This document shows, one piece after another, positions 50,841 to 60,525 of a DNA stretch of 64,000 nucleotides (its first letter is position 1; each line of letters starts with the position of its first letter). The translations under genes and the position numbers were made by a program. The notes under the pieces are model-generated. The model did no database searches and was not told where the DNA came from. It saw nothing but the letters and a program-made list of their open reading frames with translations. Source of the DNA: Epiperipatus broadwayi (taxonomy: Eukaryota > Onychophora > Udeonychophora > Euonychophora > Peripatidae); assembly GCA_028023455.1 (NCBI GenBank), contig JAQFVV010012405.1:374001-438000 (forward strand), written 5' to 3'.

Positions 50841-51112
50841 CAAAGTCAGCCCCAATCATGCATTAGAATTATTAAATTAATTTAGGATACTCACCAGCCC
50901 CATCAGAACCTAATATTTTGATATAGCTTAGAGTATCATTTTATATATTTCATAGGTTTTGAATTTACACATAGATTATCTAATTAATAGTTGGGTGGAT
51001 GTGGTGAACCAGGGAATGACATGACAAATGTGCAAATATACATGATTTATTAACACAAATTCAGTAAAAGATAGAAATAACAATAATAATGTTTGGATCT
51101 TATTATGATCCA

Positions 51113-51492
51113 TGTATGGGCATTACAAGTGAAACAGAAACAATAATTACAACAATATTTAAATATGGGTATTATACGTGTGTGAGCATTACAAAAGAAC
51201 TATCTACTGATAATGGTAACAGTATTTATGTATCAGTATGATAAATGTATGAGTATTACAAAGAAATCATATGTCAATTATGACAACAACAGTTATGAAT
51301 CAGTATGATACTGTATGGGCATTACAAATGAACCAGAAATAATAATTACAACAATATGTGTGTATCAGTATGATTTGTGTATGAGCACTATAAATGAACT
51401 AGGAGTTAACAACAACAGTATTTAGATATCAGTGCTATCTGTGTATGAGCATTACAACAAGAATTATATGTTGATAATGATAACATTTGATC
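51113..51492. repeat. 66-bp minisatellite, about six units
   Basis: Units begin TGTATGAGCATTACAA or a close variant at 51113, 51180, 51246, 51312, 51378 and 51442 (periods 67, 66, 66, 66 and 64). The second half of each is like ACAACAGTATTTATGTATCAG. The units are diverged from each other, so the array is not young. The 66-bp period is close to a multiple of three but the frames contain stops. Confidence 0.75.
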
Positions 51493-51928
51493 AAGAAATA
51501 TGCCACTAAAATTAATATGCCAGTTGTCAAGAGTAAACACAATACCTGGTTATATTAAGTTAGAGGACAGAAATATTATATATAACAAATTGATACATTC
51601 AAAGATCAGCCTTTCAAGCTAATTGTTCATGCGTCGTCTGTGAGTGTTAAATAATAAATGTATACTTCACTCTACAATACAAGATATAGTATTTATGCAG
51701 GAATAAAAGGAATCATCTTATTCCTACGACTCAAATTCTTTTATATGAGCAAATCTGAAGTACTGTTGAGTAAAGCGTGAGAGTAGAATTCTCACTTTAA
51801 ATTACTATTTACGATGTTGGAATGAATGACATCGGTGAAATTGTCTAGAATTTACTAAATGTCACTCTAACCCAAATATTCTAAGTATAATAATTAACCA
51901 AAGAAATGATATTTTTTATATATAAATA
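51493..51928. other. Unassigned sequence between minisatellite and PLE
   Basis: No gene found. It may be the right part of the C-related element that starts at 50615. Confidence 0.3.
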
Positions 51929-51990
51929 TGCAAAACCATAAAACAATACAATACTAGATTAAATCCAAAATTTTACCAAAATCCTTACAC

Positions 51991-52028
51991 AACCATGGTT
52001 TCATCTACTACAAATAGACCTTCTCAAG
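51991..52028 (-). other. Degenerate hammerhead-like motif in the PLE left arm
   Basis: Mirror image of the 52470-52508 motif in the inverted arm, with the same CTTGAGAA box, stem II and GAAACCATGGTT. Being in both arms, two such motifs face opposite strands, as reported for PLE pseudo-LTRs. Confidence 0.35.
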
Positions 52029-52160
52029 TAAAAATCAAACTAAAGGAAATAACATATACAGTATATAAAAACAAACAAACCTTCCCATAATTCATTTCAA
52101 ACTCCACCTTTCCTTAATATCAAAAGATGTCTTCATAAGATTGATAGCCTCAGAATCAAA

Positions 52161-52409
52161 AAGTTTTATGAAAGGATTAAGGTTCATATAAGTAGAGTTA
52201 AACATAGGTATCTTAACTCAGCTTTATATATTCATGAATTGAATACAGCTCATAGAATATTGTTTAACAATGCTTCGGTTATTTTTTATAAAAAGAATGA
52301 GTTAAAAAGAAGAGCAAAGGAGACTTTGATGGTAAAACTTCTTGATTCTGAGGCTATCAATCTTATGAAGACTTCTTTTGATATTAAAGGAAGGTGGAGT
52401 TTGAAATGA
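52161..52409 (+). pseudogene. PLE endonuclease C-terminal fragment (locus 3)
   Basis: An uninterrupted 82-codon frame reads KFYERIKVHISRVKHRYLNS, then ALYIHELNTAHRILFNNASV and continues to GRWSLK and a TGA. It aligns with the locus 1 plus copy from KVHKSRVK onward. The GIY-YIG core itself is absent because the copy starts at the palindrome centre. The lack of stops suggests a rather young insertion. Confidence 0.75.
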
Positions 52410-52469
52410 ATTATGGGAAGGTTTGTTTGTTTGTATATATATATGTTAGTTTTTTTAGTTTGATTTTCA

Positions 52470-52508
52470 TTTGAGAAGGTCTATTTGTAGTAGATGAAAC
52501 CATGGTTG
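52470..52508 (+). other. Degenerate hammerhead-like motif in the PLE right arm
   Basis: TTGAGAA, then GGTCTA-TTTGTAG-TAGAT as a possible stem II, then GAAA followed by CC-AT-GG-TT, which is a short stem III with an AT loop and a GTT triplet. This is the layout of PLE hammerheads, but the first core box departs from CTGANGA (C3 and G8) and stem I is poor. Treat as a remnant. Confidence 0.35.
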
Positions 52509-52623
52509 TGTAAGAATTTTGGTAAAATTTTGGATTTAATCTAGTATTGTTGTATGGTTTTGCATTTTTATTTTTGCTAGTATAGTGTTATGCAGTTTTG
52601 GTTTTATATATATGTATGTCAAA

Positions 52624-52694
52624 GCGTTGACCGGGAAGTGAACCCGGGCCGGCTGCTTGGAAGGCAGCTATGCTAACCGCTAGGCCACCAACGC
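52624..52694 (-). tRNA. tRNA-Gly (anticodon TCC)
   Basis: The 71-nt minus-strand sequence folds as a full cloverleaf: acceptor GCGTTGG/TCAACGC (7 bp with one G-U), D-arm with TAGCGGTTAGCA, anticodon stem GCTGC/GCAGC around CTTCCAA, four-base variable loop, T-stem CCGGG/CCCGG. The anticodon TCC reads GGA (Gly), and the body resembles animal tRNA-Gly(TCC). The T-loop is TTCACTT: position 58, nearly always A, is C, which also costs one B-box match. The downstream T run is only three long. It may be a working gene with an odd T-loop or a recent pseudogene. It lies 60 bp beyond a PLE. Confidence 0.85.
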
Positions 52695-52699
52695 TTGAC

Positions 52700-55265
52700 A
52701 AAGAAAGGATACTTGATTAAATATTAGACCGTGTTCAATGTTGTTCTTAGTGACATGATGGTTTGTAGGCAGTTAATTTTTTTGTGATGAAATAATTCGT
52801 TTAATGCACATATTATTGAGTCAGGAAAAAAATATATCATATAAACATTGTCACAACATAGTTTTCTAAAAGTTAAATTTACTTACTTAATTGGATTGAA
52901 TTTATTTTTATTAAATTTGAAAGATATGAATGTCTCTTTTTGTAGACACTCATTCACACATAGAATGAATATTAAAACTTGGGATTATTTATTTTTTTTT
53001 AGAAAAATTTTGCAACTTATTTTATTAAATGGATTTATAATTAAATTTCGTATTATTTTTTTTTTTACTGTCAAGAATATTTTTTCACGTTATTTGATTG
53101 GATAGTAATCTCTTATAAACAACCTAGATGGACAATTTGATTTTGATGTTTTAGTTTGATGATATATTACTTTTTATTCTAGTTTTAAACATTATTATTT
53201 TCAATAAAAATGTGAGTCATTTATTTAGAATCTTGCTTTTATTTTCATTAGTTATTACTCAAAAGAGCAGTTTATTTTCTAATTAACAACAACAGCCCGA
53301 CTTCTAATAATTAACATTGCTTTTGCATTATTTCATTTTGTTAATGATAGTTAGTGTTTGTCAACTATCATTTGGAAAACTATAACTTGCAAATTTGAAA
53401 ACAGAAATTTATTTCATTAATTGGCGCATGTGTATACACATATGTTTGACTGCCTATTTTCTTCTCTCATATTCTACATATATATATAGTGTGCCGCATG
53501 AAAACCTCATACTATAATAATCGGTATATCTGCTTGCCACCCTCCATTATCTGCAATTTAAATTTGGATTAAGTGAAAATTTAGACATTTTCTCAGGTTC
53601 CATCTACAATTAGGATTTAACTTTTAAGTAGCTATCTCAAAGCTCATTTAAATATTTAACTATTCTAAGCTAATATTATGTACTTAAAAAGAGAACTGTT
53701 AATTCTTAGCAGCTCTTCATTTGACGACCAACTTAATGAATATTGAAAATTGTCTTTTTCTTCATTATGTCTTTGCAATAAAATATTGGATAAGCTTTTG
53801 TCCTGCAATTGATTATTTAAATTGTTTTACTTTATATATATATTGAAATGAATGTTCTATTGGGCAAATATTATCAAGTATATATTTACTTTAATATTAT
53901 TTTACTAAACACGGTTGGTCTCGAAAACATTTTATATATGTACGTGTGTGTACATATATATATATAACATGAGTTGACCATTTAAATGTTGTTAATTTAA
54001 ATACTTGTGATACTCAAGGTGTAGTAGTAAATAATGTTTTGCAACAAGAAAGTATCCATTTTTCATCGTGATTCTAGGTTATTTTATAGAGGATTTTCTT
54101 AATGATTTTCAGTCAAATATATTATGTAGGAGTCAATATTATATACAGTTTCAGATATCCATGAAAAGGCTCCATATCAATAGCAGTCAACATAAGGAGG
54201 CAGCTGCCTAAATAACTAATGAAACCATGTATTAACAATGGAAAACAGATAGTTAAATTTTTGTTAACTCCTTAAGGGAAAAAACTATGAATTATGTAAA
54301 TAAGTTGACAATAATTAATGTATAATTATAAAAGTGTTTTTATAAAACACATTCATTAGCAGAGTGTTAAAAATAGTCTGAACTTTTAAAACTGATCATG
54401 CAAAAAATAAATCCTTAAATTCTTGTAATTAAAACTGTAAAAAAAAAAAAACCTTAAATATAATCACTTCTTAATTACTAAATCAATTGTTGCATTTCTG
54501 AAATAAAAATTGTAACTTTTTGATAACTACTAAAAACAGAAAATCAATGGGTTTTTAGCAAAAATGTGAAACCAATCAACTTCCATGGCATTTTCCAAAA
54601 AGCAATAAAGCTAATTTAAATAATCTTGATTAATGACTATGATTATTAAGTTCATAAGTTTAAGATATTTATAATAAATCCTGAGCATAAAGATTTATTG
54701 AGAGCAAAAGCAAACTACTAATAATATTCAACAATTATTTATTACCTGAACGTAATCATTTTGTCAAAAGATACATTGGAATCATAAAACCTTTCTTTTA
54801 TCAGCACATCATCGCATAACGCATTTGGTGACAAGTTTGGTCAATTAACACCTCAAATCATTGACCATGTTTAACACATAATTTCTCCTCATTTTATTTT
54901 AAAAGATAAAAATGATCTACAAGAAAACGTTTCTTAAATTGAGTTCTACTTTTCTTTTTGCTTATTATTTGTAGTTGTACTTTTGTCACTTCTTAAAAAC
55001 TATTCCATAAAAAATTATTAAAGCGTGTCATACTTAAGCTTATGTATATAAAACAAGCATTGTGCATATTTTAAACCTCAGAACAATAAGGAAATAGATA
55101 TGAATAGATGATAAACAGTGATAACACTTGATTTAACAATACATTAACATAATTGCTTGTCATAAAACTACATTGTGAACACTAATAAACCTCTAACATT
55201 ATTTAACATGAAATGCATAATTATTATTTAAGTCTATATTGTTACAACTATTTTCATTACTGTTT
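52700..55265. other. Unassigned AT-rich sequence
   Basis: No gene recognised. The open stretch at 52848-53105 is Phe/Leu/Ile-rich, as expected from T-rich sequence, and has no domain. Confidence 0.4.
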
Positions 55266-55267
55266 AC

Positions 55268-55735
55268 TTATATACAGATACACTCTAAACTGTGATTCAC
55301 TTAGGTTTTTTAAACTCTTACTGGTGGGCAAGTGTGCAGAGATTTATAATATTTAAGAAGTAGTGCATTATTGGATGTTGACTTCCACTTGAATAATTTC
55401 AAAATTTTCAGCACTTTATAATAATAGATTTACATTTGTAAGTCATTTAAGTGTAATTGTAGATGGTTAAAAATGAGACACTGTCTTTTTCCTGCAATAG
55501 ATTAATTAAATTTGTACAATTCACTATTTTATTGTAATATCAAGCACACAATAGAATCAAACCCTGATTTAAGCATGGTGAGTGAGAGTTGATGTATATA
55601 CAAATATGCTCTAAACTCAAGTGATTCACTTAAGTTTTTTAAACTTTTACTGACGGGCGAGTGTGCGGATATTTATAATATTTAAGAAATAGTGCATTAT
55701 CGGAGGTTGACTTTCACTTGAATAATTATATAAAA
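55268..55735. repeat. Pair of ~130-bp direct repeats, 337 bp apart
   Basis: Segments 55270-55400 and 55604-55735 share GTGATTCACTTA(G/A)GTTTTTTAAACT, then GGGC(A/G)AGTGTGC, TTTATAATATTTAAGAA and TAGTGCATTAT with few differences. They could be two units of a longer tandem array or a local duplication. No coding capacity. Confidence 0.6.
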
Positions 55736-55907
55736 AAGTATATATAAAAATGCTCTTTATATTGGGGGTAATTAACTATTATTATTGCATTTATCTAAAA
55801 AAGGAATATGGAGGTTGCAAAAATGCTGAAAAATATAGTTTTAAAAATTAATATTATTAATTTGGCTCACATTTTATACATTAAAATGGAGAATATTTTC
55901 ACTTCAA

Positions 55908-56468
55908 TTGACCAATAAAATTTCTGAGACTAGAGAATTTATGAAGAAAAGAAGGAATATGAGGATATACAACAATGATGCATTAAAACAGATTGAATAT
56001 CTCAAATTTTGTAAAATGGTGCAGAAAAGAGTTGAAAATGATATAAGAAAGTGTATTTGTGAACTAGCAAGGAAAGCTGTAGAAGAGAATAAAAGTCTAA
56101 AGAGTGTTAAACAACATTTTGATATTGGTAGGAAATTTATATCTGCAATAAGAAAAAAAGATGGCATTATTACTAAAAAGAGAGATGACATCATGAAATG
56201 TGTAGAAGACTTCTATCAAGAATGATATAATAATAAAGAACAAGTGCCTCCTATACCTATTATATCTTCTGAATTGCCCAGAATTTTGAATGAGGAAGTG
56301 AGACATGCAATTAAATTTATGAAGAAAGGGAAGGCTCCAGGTAATGATGGAATTATAATTGATATATTAAAAGAAGCAGATGAAAAAATAAAAATGTTTT
56401 TAGCAAAGTTATATACCAAATGTCTAATGATAAAGATGTACCAGATGATTGGAAGAATGCAGTATTAA
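55908..56468 (+). pseudogene. RTE linker and RT fingers, one stop
   Basis: One frame over 186 codons, broken only by the TGA at 56223 in FYQE-stop-YNNKEQ, where other copies have Leu or another sense codon. It contains ELARKAVEENKSLKSVKQHF, RKKDGIITKKRDDIMKCVED and MKKGKAPGNDGIIIDILKEA, the last being the conserved first RT block (KAPGxDGI). It ends by frameshift in CLMIK, where the family reads CLNDKDVPDDW. Confidence 0.85.
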
Positions 56469-56499
56469 TATTAATATTTTAAAAAGGTGATAAGAAGAT

Positions 56500-57459
56500 A
56501 TTAGAAATTACAGACCTATCAGTCTTTTATCAGTTTTATACAAAATTTTTACTAAGATAATTACAACATGTCTACAGAAAACACTGGATTTCCACCAACC
56601 AAGAGAACAAGCTGGATTTAAAAGTGGTTTTAGTACAGTAGATCATATCCAGGTATTGAGAGAAATTATAGAAAGGACAAATGAATATGAGTTGCCATTA
56701 TGCTTAGGATTTGTAGACTATGAAAAGGAATTTGATTCTATAAACATTTCTTCAGTGATTAAAGCATTGGATTATCAAGGTGTAGATCCAGGATGTTGTC
56801 ATATTTTAAAGAATATTTATAAAAATGCAACAGCAACAATTAAATTACATAATGATAGTAGGAAAATCAACATTGAAAGTGGTGTAAGACAGGGTGACTC
56901 CACATCTCCAAAACTTTTTACAGCAATGCTGCAAGAAGTATTTTGTGGATTAAAATGGGAAGCTAAAGGAATGAAAGTAAATGGAGATTATTTAAGTCAT
57001 TTAGATTTTGCAGATGAAGTAGTTGTTTTTGCAAATAATGCTTTAGAGCTACAGGAAACATTGCAGGAGTTATCAGATGAAAGTAGGAAAGTAGGATTAA
57101 AGATAAATGTTAAAAAGACTAAAGTAATGTTTAATAGATTTTCTCAAAATATGAAAATAAAGATTGATTATGATGAGTTAGAAGAAGTTAACAGTTACAA
57201 ATACCTTGGTCAGATTATTAATACAGATGGAAATATAATGGCTGAAATTAATCATAAAATTAAACTTAGCTGGAGTTCTTTTGGTAGAAGTAACTTGATA
57301 CTAAAAAGAAATATGCTTATGTGTTTGAAAAGGAAGGTTTTTAATAAATGTGATTGCCAGTTTTTACTTATGGATCTGAGACTTGCACACTTAATAGAAG
57401 AGCAATACAGAGACTTTAGACCACTCAAAGAAGTATGGAGAGATGCATGTTGGGAGTAA
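56500..57459 (+). pseudogene. RTE reverse transcriptase palm and thumb
   Basis: The frame is open from about 56500 through a 267-residue stretch starting at 56656. Blocks in order: RNYRPISLLSVLYKIFTKII; REQAGFKSGFSTVDHI; LGFVDYEKEFDSI, holding the first catalytic Asp; ESGVRQGDSTSPKLF; HLDFADEVVVFANN, where the catalytic pair DD has become DE; KINVKKTKVMFN; NSYKYLGQII. The D-to-E change would be expected to abolish or badly impair polymerase activity. Copy 1 keeps DD. The frame runs off into a non-homologous end after the shift near 57345. Confidence 0.85.
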
Positions 57460-57770
57460 CAAAAAGGGATCGAAAATGCAATATATGGGTAAGAGAACAA
57501 ATAGGTGTTACTGACTTCATTGAAAAAATTAAAAGGCTGAAGTGGAGTTGGGCTGGACATATTGTTAGAAGAGATGATAATAGATGGACAATTGAAATTT
57601 TAAACTGGATTCCAAGAGATTGTAAAAGACCCAGAAAGAGACCACATGTGAGATGGATGGATGAAATAAGAAAGTGTGCAGGGGTGATGTGGAGAAGAGA
57701 AGCTAAAGATATGAAAAGATGGATTGAACTTGGAGAGACCTTCATCCTGCAGTGGATTGATAATGGTTGA
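57350..57770 (+). pseudogene. RTE C-terminal block
   Basis: After a frameshift the frame reads LPVFTYGSETCTLNRRAIQR, a TAG in place of Gln, then MERCMLGVTKRDRKCNIWVR and KLKRLKWSWAGHIVRR-type sequence through RKRPHVRWMDEIRKCAGVMW to LGETFILQWIDNG and TGA. This conserved domain downstream of the RT is widespread in RTE-type elements. Its function is not established. Confidence 0.85.
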
Positions 57771-57775
57771 TGATG

Positions 57776-60426
57776 ACCAGACAAATTTGAACATATAATA
57801 TTATTTTGTTTAAATACTCTGACCTGATTGCAGTTAGAAAAATTGAACATGTCTGCTTTATGTAAATCTGACTAAAGAGTGACTATTTTAGTACTAAAAT
57901 GAATATTTACAGCTGTAGAATAGATACCACATCTCCACTATTAAGTGAAAATTGCCATTAAATGAAAGTTATTTTTTCAATTAATAAATGCACATAGTGA
58001 CAAATCTAAATATTATTAATAAAATATCATTCAAAAGTTACTTAAATGAAATATTGTTTTATTTCACATTAATATTTTATTAATTATTTATATTTCATTA
58101 TTTTATTAACACATTTAATTCAGACATTGTACAAAAACATTTTAAAACAAAAACAATAATATTATCATAAAATAGCTATAAGCTATAATTTCTTAATTAA
58201 TCTGATTTAAATAAAAATATATATTTAATTGCAAAGCAGAAGTATTTATCTTCCATTGAGTTATGTAATATTCAGAAACCAATAAAAAGATAGAATGACT
58301 TAAAACTCATGTCAAAATCTAAGCTTATATAATAATAGAGCCCAAAGATAGAATGGTCTCATTCTATCTTTTTCAGTGGTTTTTGATGCAACATAATTCA
58401 GTGGGAGGTAGTTACTTTCACTTTGCAATTACAGATATTTAGAAGTAATTACTTTTTTATTATTATAAAAATATATAAATCTTAATTGTAAATTTTTTAA
58501 TAATGAATATTTTAATTACATAAAAATTAAGATTTGCAAATAGGTTTAATAAATTGTATGATGAGGAAAATAACATTTTTCAGCATGTTTTTTTATTAAA
58601 AATATCTTTAGAAATAACAAAAATATGTTTACAGATAAAGGAAATTTCAAAAAAATGTAATCCTTTCATTATAGCATATTTCACATTTTCCTAATGTATA
58701 TTTCAGAAATAAAATATAATTAAAAATATATATATCAAAAATTTAATATTTGATAAGTAGAGAGAAAAACAATAACTTTGAAGTGCAAAAAACACTACCT
58801 TTTCTGTCAATTTGAAAGTATTGTGAAAAAACTGCCAAAATTTTCTTAACACTTTCTTTTTTATTACTATAAAATTACTTGTTTTAAAGTCTTTTGGGAT
58901 GTTATGATAGTGCTGCTATCACTTTGGCTTTTTTTCTCACAATTTTGCGGGTTTCCCAGTATACATTTTTTTGCTTAGAAGTTGTTAATTAAAATTATTT
59001 TTAAAAAATCTGAAGATGTCAGTATTATACTGACCTCATACAAAATTTGGATATGAAAGAAGGCCAATAATGCCTTGTTAGTAGATTATTCGTCTTCAAG
59101 GAAATTTTGAGCATTTGTTTTGTTTTAGAATTTTGAAAAGAAAAATTGTACATTTCAGTAATTTATTTACATATTTAAGCTTATTTGTGCAATATATTTC
59201 TAAAATATTTATTGTAAATTAAATATATATATATATACTTGATTATAGTTACATTTTATTTGAAAATGCTTGTTTTTAAAGGACAAGTTGTAAAAATGTA
59301 CTTATGGTAAAAGCAGAAGTTGTTTTACAGGCTAAAGACTATTACATCCATAAATGCTGATGACAACATTTTTTGTAAATTTTATTAAAAGTGTTATTTT
59401 TACTTTTAAAAAATATTTTCAATCTTTTATAATGTCTCAACTAAAATTTGTTTCTATTTTAAATTTTTTAATAATTTGATAAATAAAATGCAGCTATTAA
59501 ACATGTGGCATTGAATATATATTCTTATGTAAGCTAATTCTGAATGAGCATTTTGAAATTAATTTGATTTGGAGATAGAATAATAGAAGGAAATAATATA
59601 AATATAGGTGTATCATTGGTCATTTTCTTAATATTTAAATAATATTGATAAGGTAATTGGCATTTCTACAAGTAATTTAAGAGCAGATAAATAGATACCA
59701 GAAGTTAGTTAATTACATTTAAAATCACTTTCTGTTTTTTCTGGACTAAAAATGTGGAAGAAGTTATTTGTCTTTATTGTATTTTTTTCCTAATGTTGCA
59801 GACATGCAGATTATAATGTAGATATACATCCATAATATAGTAAATAATGATATTCTTATTATACACTCTTCTTATATTATATATGTTATACACTGATCAT
59901 AATGTAAAACTGATCAAGTTAAAATATGCAGTGTTTTGTTAAAATGTTGTCACTATTGCAATTAAATTACTTTGCCAAATTTATTGTATGAAAGTGAAAT
60001 ATGCTTTTTTAATTGCCATATTAAAACGCTGTAAAATTTTATGCAAGGATATTCTATAAGTTTCTAAAAATATGATGGCATGATCATAAGAGTAAACTGG
60101 TATGTGTTTCAATAATGCTAAATGAGATTAAATATACTATTAGAAGGGCATATTTTTATTAGAATGGACATATGAAATGAATAAACAGCATCAAACTATT
60201 TCTTTTAAAAAAAAAGATTATGGTTAATTTAAAGAATAGCAAATTTCATTTATATATAAAAATTATTTCCATGATATTCTAAAACAATATTGACTACTTA
60301 CATTGAGAAGATAATCCAAATGATAGAATATAATGGAGTGTTATAAATAATATTTTCATGTGGTTTGTTTCATGTAAATTTTAATAAAAAAATAATTTTT
60401 AACATAATATAAATTACTTTTATTAG
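57776..60426. other. Unassigned AT-rich sequence
   Basis: No gene recognised. A perfect hairpin (12-bp stem AAAGATAGAATG, loop GTCT) lies at 58344-58371; the same AAAGATAGAATG also occurs at 58286-58297. Confidence 0.4.
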
Positions 60427-60525
60427 GACAGTAGCAAATTCTATACAATAGTGCCACCTAGTACAATACTTCAAGAAGGTTTGTGCATAAAATCCTATCT
60501 CACATCTGCCGAGTTTGCTACTGTC
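60427..60525. repeat. 99-bp inverted-repeat element
   Basis: GACAGTAGCAAA at 60427-60438 is matched exactly by TTTGCTACTGTC at 60514-60525, and the match extends with mismatches to about 17 bp. The interior GTGCCACCTAG...AGAAGGTTTGTGCATAAAAT is repeated in inverted orientation at 62250-62310, so this is a dispersed repeat, not a lone hairpin. Confidence 0.55.

Larger units (their letters stand above)
51929..52564. mobile_element. Palindromic Penelope-like element (locus 3)
   Basis: The left arm 51929-52157 and right arm 52344-52564 are inverted copies (~220-230 bp, about 90% alike) of the PLE coding end and 3' untranslated region. The 186-bp centre holds the endonuclease C-terminal part on the plus strand. 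Same family as locus 1. Arm similarity is highest across GATTCTGAGGCTATCAATCT and GTCTATTTGTAGTAGATGAA. Both arms end at TGCAAAACC or its inverse. Confidence 0.8.
55880..57775 (+). mobile_element. RTE-type LINE copy 6, 3' half (best preserved)
   Basis: A 5'-truncated insertion of ~1.9 kb starts in the linker after the endonuclease and ends at the family tail TTGATGATGA. Reading order: EFMKKRRNMRIYNNDALKQI; KFISAIRKKDG; then an in-frame TGA at 56223-56225; FMKKGKAPGNDGI; a frameshift near 56420 and another near 56500; NYRPISLLSVLYK; the long RT frame; a frameshift near 57345; then the C-terminal block with WSWAGHIVRRDDN. It is the reference copy for the others in this window. The C-terminal end is nearly identical to that at 22325-21990. 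Confidence 0.9.

Noticed and set aside
51113-51492. Regularly spaced repeats resembling a CRISPR array
   Set aside because: The whole 66-bp unit is repeated and diverged, with no constant-repeat/variable-spacer pattern, and the genome is eukaryotic. It is a minisatellite.
55904-56419. Minus-strand ORFs of 67-96 codons
   Set aside because: Shadows of the RTE linker and RT fingers on the plus strand.
57252-57850. Minus-strand ORFs of 64-141 codons over the LINE C-terminus
   Set aside because: All are shadows of the plus-strand RTE C-terminal block, which has clear homology.
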